NCBI RefSeq assembly: GCF_014203695.1
Contig: NZ_JACHJO010000013.1
Span: forward strand, 1 to 64,000
From: Nocardiopsis algeriensis
GTDB taxonomy: Bacteria; Actinomycetota; Actinomycetes; Streptosporangiales; Streptosporangiaceae
Length of the DNA stretch: 64,000 nt
Reading direction: 5' to 3'
Shown here: positions 53,346-60,865 of the stretch, piece by piece
How the letters are laid out: each line of letters opens with the position of its first letter
How positions within the stretch are numbered: the first letter of the stretch is position 1
Position numbers and translations under genes: made by a program
The notes under the pieces: generated by a model
What the model was told of the DNA's origin: nothing
Database searches by the model: none
The model's input: only the letters and a program-made list of their open reading frames with translations

Positions 53346-53527
53346 GGCCGTGTTGTGTGGATGCTCTCGCCGCATCGGCGGAGCCGATCCTCCGGCGAAC
53401 GGCCGGCCAGGCGTTCCGTTGCGAGGCGGGGAGCGCGGCTCGGCCCGGTCGGCCTCGCAAGCTCTCCGGCGCGGCAAGGGGGCGTCTGGCGGCCGTGCAG
53501 CCCGAGATGATCCACACAACAGGGCCT
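53345..53527. mobile_element. MITE-like element with 18-bp terminal inverted repeats
   Basis: The 18-bp ends (53345-53362 and 53510-53527) are inverted repeats with 17 of 18 positions matching (AGGCCGTGTTGTGTGGAT against AGGCCCTGTTGTGTGGAT). They enclose 147 bp without a convincing gene. Size, terminal repeats and intergenic position fit a non-autonomous miniature transposable element or the collapsed ends of an insertion sequence. No clear target duplication was found. The rest of the miaA-dapF gap (53528-53683) holds nothing recognisable. Confidence 0.6.
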
Positions 53528-53695
53528 GGGTGCAGTGACCATGGAGGTCGGCAACGCCCGCTCCGGCCGGTGCGTGCGGAGAGGGGCGTGCGGACCGCGG
53601 CATCTCCCCGACGGCCGCCCGACCCCCGCGGGACGCCCGGCAGCGGCCCCGCCTTCGGCGCACGGGGCACGGCACCGGCCGGTTAGGCTGACGGC

Positions 53696-54511
53696 ATGCG
53701 ATTCGCCAAGGGCCACGGAACAGAGAACGACTTCGTGATCCTCCCCGACCCCGACGGGGAGCTCGATCTCACGGAGGAGACCGTCCGCCTGCTGTGCGAC
53801 CGGCGCGCCGGCATCGGCGGGGACGGTGTCCTGCGGGTGGTGCGCACGCGTGCCCTCGGCGAGGGGCTGGCCCCGTCCGCCCGGACGGCCGAGCGGGCCG
53901 AGTGGTTCATGGACTACCGAAACTCCGACGGCAGCGTCGCGGAGATGTGCGGCAACGGGGTGCGGGTGTTCGCCCGCTACCTGCTGCACGCCGGGTACGT
54001 CGAGGGTGACCGCTTCGAGGTGGGGACGCGCGACGGTGCCAAGCAGGTGACGGTCGAGACCGACGGCGACATCACCGTCGGCATGGGCCTGGTGGAGATG
54101 CAGGGCTCCTCCTCGGCCGAGCTCGCCCGGCAGGTGGTCCACGGGACGCAGATCTCGGTGGGCAACCCCCACCTGGCGTGCGAGGTGCCCGGGCCCGTCT
54201 CGGAGGTCGACCTGTCCGTACCGCCGGTGCTGGACACCGAGGCGTTTCCGGACGGCGCCAACGTGGAGATCTACAACGAGGTCGCGCCGGGTGTGCTGGA
54301 GATGCGCGTCCACGAGCGCGGCTCGGGGGAGACCCGCTCCTGCGGAACGGGCATCGTCGCCGCCGCCGCGGCCGCCACCCCGCCGGGGGAGAACGCCGTC
54401 TGGCGGGTGCGCGTGCCCGGTGGCGAGTGCACCGTGACCCTGGACGCGGACGGGGTCCGGCTGAGCGGCCCCGCCGTCGTCGTCGCCGAGGGCGAGACCT
54501 CCCTGGTCTGA
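53696..54511 (+). CDS. dapF: Diaminopimelate epimerase
   Basis: 271 residues. Converts LL- to meso-diaminopimelate for peptidoglycan and lysine. Two-base mechanism with C85 in AEMCGNGVR and C216 in RSCGTGIVA; other signatures are KGHGTENDF at the start, GGDGVLRV, YRNSDGS and ISVGNPH. The ATG at 53696 lies six bases after TAGGCT (53684-53689) with no Shine-Dalgarno, so leaderless. Slightly shorter than some homologues but complete. Confidence 0.97.
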   Translation: MRFAKGHGTENDFVILPDPDGELDLTEETVRLLCDRRAGIGGDGVLRVVRTRALGEGLAPSARTAERAEWFMDYRNSDGSVAEMCGNGVRVFARYLLHAGYVEGDRFEVGTRDGAKQVTVETDGDITVGMGLVEMQGSSSAELARQVVHGTQISVGNPHLACEVPGPVSEVDLSVPPVLDTEAFPDGANVEIYNEVAPGVLEMRVHERGSGETRSCGTGIVAAAAAATPPGENAVWRVRVPGGECTVTLDADGVRLSGPAVVVAEGETSLV

Positions 54512-54562
54512 GACGGCGCGGGTGTCCCGTCCGCTGTGCGGTCCGGGCGCCCCGCGGTACGA

Positions 54563-54594
54563 CGGCGCCCCCTGTCCTCGGACAGGGGGCGCCG
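54563..54594. terminator. Bidirectional terminator between dapF and malate synthase
   Basis: A perfect 15-bp stem (54563-54577 with 54580-54594) with a two-base turn, between convergent genes. Confidence 0.7.
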
Positions 54595-54611
54595 CTGCGG
54601 TTCCGCGGGGG

Positions 54612-56216
54612 CTACGGCATGCGCTCGTAGGCCGGCAGGGTGAGGAAGTCGACGTACTCGTCGGCGAGCGCGACCTCGGAGAACAGCTCCTTGGCCTGCT
54701 GGTAGAGGGCCTCGTCGAAGGCCTCGCCGAGGGTCTCGCGGATGGTGGCGAGCTCCTCGTCGATGACCTCGCGGACCAGCTCGGCGGTGACCTTCGGGCC
54801 GTCGTCGAGGGTGACGTCGTTGTGCAGCCACTGCCAGATCTGCGAGCGGGAGATCTCGGCGGTCGCGGCGTCCTCCATCAGGTTGTGGATGGCCACCGCG
54901 CCGTTGCCGCCCATCCACGTGGCCAGGTACTGGAGGGCCACGTTGATGTTGTTGCGCAGACCGGTCAGGGTGACGCCGCCCGGGGTCTTGTCGACCGCGA
55001 GCAGGTCGGCGGCCGAGACCTCGACCTCGGGGCGCTGCTTGTCGATCTGGTTCGGGCGCTCGCCCAGGACGCCGTCGAAGATCTCCATGGCGACCGGGAC
55101 CAGGTCGGGGTGGGCCACCCAGGAGCCGTCGAAGCCGTCGCCGGACTCACGGGACTTGTCGTCGCGGACCTTGGCGAAGGCGGTCCTGTTGACCTCCTCG
55201 TCCCTGCGCGAGGGGATGAACGCGGCCATGCCGCCGATGGCGTGGGCGCCGCGCTTGTGGCAGGTCTTGACCAGGAGCTCGGTGTAGGCGCGCATCATCG
55301 GGGCGGTCATCGTGACGGCGTTGCGCTCGGGCAGCAGGAACTGGCGGCCGCGGGTGCGGTGCGTCTTGATGATGCTGAACAGGTAGTCCCAGCGGCCGGC
55401 GTTGAGGCCCGCCGAGTGCTCGCGCAGCTCGTAGAGGATCTCCTCCATCTCGAACGCGGCCGGGATGGTCTCGATCAGGCAGGTGGCGCGGATGGTGCCG
55501 CGCGGGATGCCGAGGCGCTCCTGGGCCGTCACGAAGATGTCGTTCCAGAGGCGGGCCTCCAGGTGGCTCTGCATCTTCGGCAGGTAGAAGTAAGGGCCCC
55601 GGCCCTTGTCGATCTGGCGCTGGGCGCAGTGGAAGAAGTAGAGCGCGAAGTCGACGATGCCGCCGCTGGTGCGCCGGCCGTCGACGAGGATGTGCTTCTC
55701 GTCCAGGTGCCAGCCCCGCGGGCGCACGACGATGGTGGCCAGCTCCTCGTCGTCCTTGAGGGCGTAGGTCTTGCCCTGGGGCGAGGTGAAGTCGATGGTG
55801 CGGTCGAGGGCGTCGCGCAGGTTGAGCTGCCCGCCGATCATGTTCTCCCACAGCGGGGTGTTGGCGTCCTCGAAGTCGGCCAGCCACACCTTGGCGCCGG
55901 AGTTGAGCGCGTTGATGGTCATCTTGCGGTCGGTGGGACCGGTGATCTCCACGCGCCGGTCGGTGATGCCGGGTGCCGGCGGGGCGACCTTCCAGCTATC
56001 GTCCTCGCGGATGTGCTTGGTCTCGGGGAGGAAGTCGAGGTCGGCGCCGGCCGAGATCTGCTCCTGGCGGGTCCTGCGGGCGGCGAGGAGCTCCTGGCGC
56101 CGGTCCTCGAAGGCCCGGTGCAGCTCGGCGACGAGGGCGAGGGCCTCGTCGGTGAGGATCTCGTCGAACCGTTCGTGGAGGGGGCCGGTGATCTCGACCC
56201 CGTTGGTGGCGCCCAT
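54612..56216 (-). CDS. aceB: Malate synthase A
   Basis: 534 residues, the usual length of the A isoform. Condenses glyoxylate and acetyl-CoA in the glyoxylate cycle. WLADFEDANTPLWENMIGGQLNL, YFYLPKMQSHLEARLWND, ATCLIETIPAAFEMEEILYELREH (glyoxylate/Mg site) and GDGFDGSWVAHPDLV are conserved. ATG at 56216 with GGAAGG six bases upstream. No isocitrate lyase gene is in the window. It is transcribed alone towards dapF. Confidence 0.97.
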   Translation of the reverse strand: MGATNGVEITGPLHERFDEILTDEALALVAELHRAFEDRRQELLAARRTRQEQISAGADLDFLPETKHIREDDSWKVAPPAPGITDRRVEITGPTDRKMTINALNSGAKVWLADFEDANTPLWENMIGGQLNLRDALDRTIDFTSPQGKTYALKDDEELATIVVRPRGWHLDEKHILVDGRRTSGGIVDFALYFFHCAQRQIDKGRGPYFYLPKMQSHLEARLWNDIFVTAQERLGIPRGTIRATCLIETIPAAFEMEEILYELREHSAGLNAGRWDYLFSIIKTHRTRGRQFLLPERNAVTMTAPMMRAYTELLVKTCHKRGAHAIGGMAAFIPSRRDEEVNRTAFAKVRDDKSRESGDGFDGSWVAHPDLVPVAMEIFDGVLGERPNQIDKQRPEVEVSAADLLAVDKTPGGVTLTGLRNNINVALQYLATWMGGNGAVAIHNLMEDAATAEISRSQIWQWLHNDVTLDDGPKVTAELVREVIDEELATIRETLGEAFDEALYQQAKELFSEVALADEYVDFLTLPAYERMP

Positions 56217-56559
56217 GGCAAACCTTCCGCAATACGAAATAAGCTTCTGGTATGTGGAATATGAAGGTACCGCTGCGGGTGGGCGGGGTCAACGGCGACC
56301 CCACCTCGGACAACACCGAATTTTTCAGGTCCGGAAAAGCATCTCAAAGTTCTCGGGAGAACTTCAGGTGTTCTTTGCCGTCTGCGTTCCTCCGCCGGTC
56401 CGGAGCGGGACCCGCGGGGCCCGGTGGCACGCCGCGCGCGGCCTGCGATAATTCAGGTGCCCCCGAGGCGGTCACGTGTCACTATCGACGCGAGACGCCG
56501 CGGCCTCGCAGCCGCGGGAAGAATCGCGGCGGTGGGCGCGTTGACCCAGCTGGAGGGAT
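56217..56559. promoter_or_regulatory. Divergent aceB-hflX regulatory region with a perfect 18-bp palindrome
   Basis: 343 bp without a gene, with AT-rich patches next to aceB (about 56228-56265). AAGTTCTC-GG-GAGAACTT (56347-56364) is a perfect palindrome, followed at 56369 by GTTCTT, a further partial half-site. For hflX a GATAAT -10 (56447-56452) with TGGCAC (56425-56430) 16 bp upstream is the best promoter guess. The palindrome is about 130 bp from the aceB start and 195 bp from the hflX start; which gene it serves is unknown. Confidence 0.45.
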
Positions 56560-58089
56560 ATGAATACTGCTGACACCCGCGGAGGCTTCCGAGACGGCCA
56601 GGAGGCCGGGGAGGAGCTCCGCGAGGGGATCGCCGTCAGGGACGGGATCGACACCGAGGACGCGCCGGGCTCCGGCGGCGACCGACACGACTTCAGGGAC
56701 GACGCCCCGAACCAGGGCGAGATGGAACTCGCCGACCGGCACGCACTGCGCCGGGTCCAGGGGCTGTCCACGGAACTCACCGACGTCACCGAGGTCGAGA
56801 ACCGCGCGCTGCGGCTGGAACGCGTCGTCCTCATTGGCGTGTGGGCCGGCAGCAACGGCACCCAGGCCGACGCCGACAACTCGCTCACCGAGTTGGCCGC
56901 GCTGGCCGAGACGGCCGGTGCGCAGGTCCTGGAGGGCCTCACCCAGCGCCGGTCCAGGCCCGACCCCGCGACCTACGTCGGCAAGGGCAAGGCCGCCGAG
57001 CTGCGCGACATCGTCGAGGCCACCGGCGCCGACACCGTCATCTGCGACGGAGAGCTCACACCGGGCCAGCTGCGCCAGCTGGAGGAGACGGTCAAGGTCA
57101 AGGTCGTCGACCGCACCGCGCTGATCCTCGACATCTTCGCCCAGCACGCGCGCAGCAGCGAGGGCAAGGCCCAGGTCGAGCTCGCCCAGCTCAACTACCT
57201 GCTGCCGCGGCTGCGCGGCTGGGGTGCCACGCTGTCCCGGCAGGCCGGCGGATCCGGAAGCGGCTCCGGCGGCGGCGTGGGCCTGCGCGGTCCCGGTGAG
57301 ACCAAGCTGGAGACCGACCGCAGGCGCATCAACGACAAGATGGCCAAGCTGCGGCGGCAGCTCGGCCACATGCGCACCGCACGCGACGTCAAGCGCGACG
57401 TCCGGCGCACCCGTGAGGTGCCCTCCGTCGCGATCGCCGGCTACACCAACGCCGGCAAGTCGAGCCTGCTCAACCGGCTGACCGGTGCCGGCGTCCTGGT
57501 GGAGAACGCCCTGTTCGCCACCCTGGACCCGACCGTCCGCCAGGCGCGCACGCCCGACGGCAGGGCCTTCACGCTCAGCGACACCGTCGGATTCGTCCGG
57601 CACCTGCCGCACCAGCTGGTGGAGGCGTTCCGCTCCACCCTGGAGGAGGTCGCCGACGCCGACCTGATCCTCCACGTGGTCGACGGCTCGCACCCCGATC
57701 CCGAGAGCCAGATCAGGGCCGTGCGGGAGGTGTTCGCCGACATCGAGGCCACCGGTGTGCCCGAGCTGATCGTGGTCAACAAGGTCGACGCCGCCGACCC
57801 CGACGTCCTCAAGGCGCTGCGCACGCGCCATCCCGGCATGGTCGGGGTCTCCGCCCGCACCGGCGAGGGGGTCCCCGAGCTGGTGGAGGCGCTCGCCGAG
57901 GCGCTGCCCGAGCTGGCGCACGAGGTGAGGGCACTCGTCCCGTACTCGCGCGGGGATCTGATCGCCAAGGCGCACGAGACGGGCCGTGTGCTGCGCGAGG
58001 AGCACACACCCGAGGGCACGGAGCTGCATGCCTTCGTCCCCGAGCATCTCGCGGGCAAGCTGGAGGAGTACGTCCTCAGCACCGCCTGA
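56560..58089 (+). CDS. hflX: GTPase HflX
   Basis: 509 residues. Ribosome-associated GTPase that splits stalled or hibernating ribosomes. N-terminal HflX domain (to about 285) with RSRPDPATYVGKGKAAEL, a Gly/Ser-rich loop (GGSGSGSGGGVGLRGPGE), then the G domain: G1 GYTNAGKSS (about 293-301), G3 DTVGFVRHLP, G4 NKVD. A longer than usual acidic N-terminal extension (first 60 residues) is present. The ATG at 56560 follows GGAGGG. Terminated by a 16-bp hairpin. Confidence 0.96.
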   Translation: MNTADTRGGFRDGQEAGEELREGIAVRDGIDTEDAPGSGGDRHDFRDDAPNQGEMELADRHALRRVQGLSTELTDVTEVENRALRLERVVLIGVWAGSNGTQADADNSLTELAALAETAGAQVLEGLTQRRSRPDPATYVGKGKAAELRDIVEATGADTVICDGELTPGQLRQLEETVKVKVVDRTALILDIFAQHARSSEGKAQVELAQLNYLLPRLRGWGATLSRQAGGSGSGSGGGVGLRGPGETKLETDRRRINDKMAKLRRQLGHMRTARDVKRDVRRTREVPSVAIAGYTNAGKSSLLNRLTGAGVLVENALFATLDPTVRQARTPDGRAFTLSDTVGFVRHLPHQLVEAFRSTLEEVADADLILHVVDGSHPDPESQIRAVREVFADIEATGVPELIVVNKVDAADPDVLKALRTRHPGMVGVSARTGEGVPELVEALAEALPELAHEVRALVPYSRGDLIAKAHETGRVLREEHTPEGTELHAFVPEHLAGKLEEYVLSTA

Positions 58090-58098
58090 CGACGTCTC

Positions 58099-58137
58099 CG
58101 CGACCCGGCCCGGGCACCTCGCCCGGGCCGGGTCGCG
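58099..58137 (+). terminator. Terminator of hflX
   Basis: A perfect 16-bp stem (58099-58114 with 58122-58137) and seven-base loop, nine bases after the stop codon. Confidence 0.75.
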
Positions 58138-58612
58138 TGTGCGGGCCCCACCGCCTCCGGGAGCGGCGTCCGCCCTCGCGGCCTGCCGTGCCCGCGGTGC
58201 CGCACACCGATGCGCGCACCTTCCCCGGCCCCGCCGCGATGCGGCAGAAGGCGGGCGTACCGGCCGTCCCCGTACCCTCTTCCGAAGGGGCGCCGGAGGC
58301 GGAAGGCACCTGGTTCCGAACCGGACCCACCTGCGGGAACATCCCCTTCCGGGACCCGGAGATCGGTATCGAGGTCTCTGGAGAGGTGTACACGGGCTCC
58401 GGGGATGGTCTACCGTTCTGGACACCGGCCGCTGTTCCCCGAGCAGCCGACGCGACCCCGCGGTCGTCGTCACGGCTCCGCGGCGGTGCCCAGGCCGCGC
58501 CACCGGCTCCCACCGGATCGTTCCAGAACAGCAACGAGGTCGCCATGCCCGCCCGTGTCCCCCACGATCCCGCCTCGCGGCCTGTTCGGCCGTACTGACC
58601 GGCGGGCATCCC
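58138..58612. other. Intergenic region upstream of the HutI-like gene, no gene seen
   Basis: 475 bp. One open frame on the plus strand starts inside the hflX terminator and codes a Pro/Ser/Ala-rich product without a ribosome site or recognisable motif; I do not accept it. The lower-GC patch at about 58360-58430 may contain the promoter of the downstream gene, but no convincing -35/-10 pair was found. Confidence 0.5.
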
Positions 58613-59821
58613 ATGACGGTCGTACTCCTCAGCAACATCGGTCGGTTGTGGACCGGTAGAGAGATGCTGACCAGGGCCGCGCTGCTCATCGACAACGACC
58701 GCGTGGCGTGGGCGGGGCCCGCCGCGGAACTGCCGCAGCGGCTTCCCGGCGTGTACGAGGACATCACCGACGTCGACGAGCTCGTCAACATCGGCGGCGG
58801 CCTCATCACCCCCGGCCTGGTCGACGCCCACTGCCACCCCGTGTACGCGGGCGACCGCTACGCCGAGGTCAACATGTGGGCCAAGGGGGCCTCCAAGGGC
58901 GACATCTTCGCGGCGGGCGGCGGCGTCTCCACCACCGTCACCATCACCCGGGGCACCGACCCCTGGACCCTGTGCAACGCGGTCCGGGAACGGCTGCGCC
59001 ACTGGGTGATGACCGGCACCACCACGGTGGAGGCCAAGACCGGCTACCACCTGACCCGCGACGGCGAGCTCGCCGACGTGCGGCTGCTGCGGTCCCTGGA
59101 GGAGGAACCGGGAATGCCGCGCCTGCACGTCACCTTCTTCCCCGCACACGGCGTACCGCCGGAGTTCTTCGGGCGGCCGCGGGAGTACGTGTCGGCCGTC
59201 GCCTCCTGGCTCGGCGACGCCGCCATGGCGGGTGCCGACGGGGTCGACGTCTACTGCGACAACCAGCAGTTCACCACCGAGGACGCGCGCATGCTGCTGG
59301 GTGTGGGCCGGGCGGCGGGGCTGCGCACCACCATGCACGCGTGCTCGCGGCCCCGGCACGGTGCGGTGCGGATGGCGGCGGAACTCGGCTGCACCTCGGT
59401 GGACCTGCTGCACGAGACCGACGAACAGGACGTCCTCGCCCTGGCCGCCACCCGCACCCCGGTCGTGGCGTGCCCGACCACGTCGCTGCACGAGCGCCGT
59501 ACGCCGCCGGTACGGGCACTGCTCGACCACGGGGTGCCCGTCGGCCTGGGCACCGACCACAACCCCGGACTGACCGGGGCCATGTCGATGCCGCTGGTGA
59601 TGTCGCTGGCCATCTCCATGTTCGAGATGACCGTCCAGGAGGCGCTGCACGCCGCCACGGTCGGCAGCGCGCACGCCCTGGGCCTCGGCGACCGGGGCAT
59701 GATCGCCCCGGGCAGCCTGGCCGACCTCGTCCAGTGGGACGCCGACCACGAGGGCGCCTTCGCCTGGTCGATGGGCCTGCCGGCGCTGCGTGTGTGGCAG
59801 GGCGGCCGCACCATCCGCTGA
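58613..59821 (+). CDS. Imidazolonepropionase (HutI)-like amidohydrolase
   Basis: 402 residues. Amidohydrolase with the HutI layout: PGLVDAHCHPVYAGDR (metal HxH), GGGVSTTVTITR, VEAKTGYHL, FFPAHGVPPEFFGRPREY, MHACS and GTDHNPG (metal Asp). It departs from true HutI in two places: the VDHL motif with the catalytic histidine reads VDLLH, and the HAD/E-x-F/L segment after the third metal histidine reads HACSRPRHG. It is also not next to hutU or hutH. It therefore probably acts on a related but different cyclic substrate. The ATG at 58613 is the family start; the ribosome site is weak (GGCGGG). Confidence 0.85.
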   Translation: MTVVLLSNIGRLWTGREMLTRAALLIDNDRVAWAGPAAELPQRLPGVYEDITDVDELVNIGGGLITPGLVDAHCHPVYAGDRYAEVNMWAKGASKGDIFAAGGGVSTTVTITRGTDPWTLCNAVRERLRHWVMTGTTTVEAKTGYHLTRDGELADVRLLRSLEEEPGMPRLHVTFFPAHGVPPEFFGRPREYVSAVASWLGDAAMAGADGVDVYCDNQQFTTEDARMLLGVGRAAGLRTTMHACSRPRHGAVRMAAELGCTSVDLLHETDEQDVLALAATRTPVVACPTTSLHERRTPPVRALLDHGVPVGLGTDHNPGLTGAMSMPLVMSLAISMFEMTVQEALHAATVGSAHALGLGDRGMIAPGSLADLVQWDADHEGAFAWSMGLPALRVWQGGRTIR

Positions 59822-59902
59822 CACGGGGCCCCGCGCGGAAGGGCCGGGAAGCGCAGGCGCCGGGGGCGGAGAGGCCCCGCCCGGATCTCTCGGGAGCGGG
59901 GG

Positions 59903-60865
59903 TCAGCGCATGCCGCGGGCCCGGGCGATCTCGATGACGGCGCGCTCCAGCGCGTACTCGGGGTCGCGTCCGGCGCCCTTGATGAGGGCGTCGGTCTCGG
60001 CGACCACCGCCATCGCCCGGCTGATCCCCGCCGGGCTCCACCCGCGTGCCTGCTGCCGGAGGGTGCGCAGCTTCCACGGCGGGACCTTGGCGCGCTTGGC
60101 CAGCTCCGCGTCACCGGTACCGCGCGGAGGCGAGGCGGCCACCGCCACACCGCGCACCGCACCGGCCAGGGCGCTGTTGAGGAGCACGGGCGCGGTACCC
60201 ACCGACAGCGACCAGCGCAGCTGCTCCAGGGCCTCGGGCAGGCGGCCCTCCACGGCGCGGTCGGCGACGGTGAACCCCGAGGCCTCGGCCCGGCCCGAGT
60301 GGTAGCGGGCCACGGCGGCGGCGTCCACCTGCCCCTCGGTGTCGGCGATCAGCTGGGTGCAGGCCGCGGCGATCTCGCGCAGGTCGGTACCGACCGCGTC
60401 CAGGAGCGCCTGCGCGGCGTCGGCGGAGATCCGCCGCCCCGCGGCGGAGAACTCGCCCTTGACGAACGCCAGCCGCTCCGCCCCCTTGGAGGGGCCCTTG
60501 CAGTCCACCCGCCGGGCCCCGGCCTTGACCGCGGCCTGCAGCAGGGCCTTGCCCTTGTTGCCGCCCGCGTGGGTGAGGACCAGGCTGACGTCGTCGGCAG
60601 GGTTCGCGAGGTAGGCGGTGACGGTCTCGGCCAGGTCCTTGACCAGGTCCTGGGCGGAGCGCAGGACCACCACCCGGCGGTCGCCGAACAGAGAGGGCGA
60701 GGTCACCTCGACGACGGTGGAGGGGCCCACCTGGGAGGGCAGCAGGTCGTGGACGTCCACGTCGGGATCGGCCTCCCGAGCCGCGGCCACGACGGCGGCG
60801 ACGGCCCGGTCGACGAGGAGCTCCTCGTCGCCGACGATGAGCGTGATCGGGGCGGGTGCAGGCAT
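59903..60865 (-). CDS. holA: DNA polymerase III delta subunit
   Basis: 320 residues. The clamp-loader subunit that opens the sliding clamp. ITLIVGDEELLVDRAVAAVV at the N-terminus, DLREIAAACTQLIAD (about 155-170), and a C-terminal helical domain with KVPPWKLRTLRQQARGW. The ATG at 60865 gives the usual N-terminus and lies six bases after a CATGCT -10-like element. The comEC reading frame continues, without a stop, through the first 755 bases of this gene in another frame. The order comEA-comEC-holA is standard in actinobacteria. Confidence 0.95.
   Translation of the reverse strand: MPAPAPITLIVGDEELLVDRAVAAVVAAAREADPDVDVHDLLPSQVGPSTVVEVTSPSLFGDRRVVVLRSAQDLVKDLAETVTAYLANPADDVSLVLTHAGGNKGKALLQAAVKAGARRVDCKGPSKGAERLAFVKGEFSAAGRRISADAAQALLDAVGTDLREIAAACTQLIADTEGQVDAAAVARYHSGRAEASGFTVADRAVEGRLPEALEQLRWSLSVGTAPVLLNSALAGAVRGVAVAASPPRGTGDAELAKRAKVPPWKLRTLRQQARGWSPAGISRAMAVVAETDALIKGAGRDPEYALERAVIEIARARGMR

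Noticed and set aside
53350-53686. Transposase fragment inside the MITE-like element
   Set aside because: The short frames there show no DDE-type motif and span beyond the inverted repeats; coding is not supported.
58137-58598. 153-codon open frame upstream of the HutI-like gene
   Set aside because: Starts within the hflX terminator, no ribosome site, no recognisable motif.
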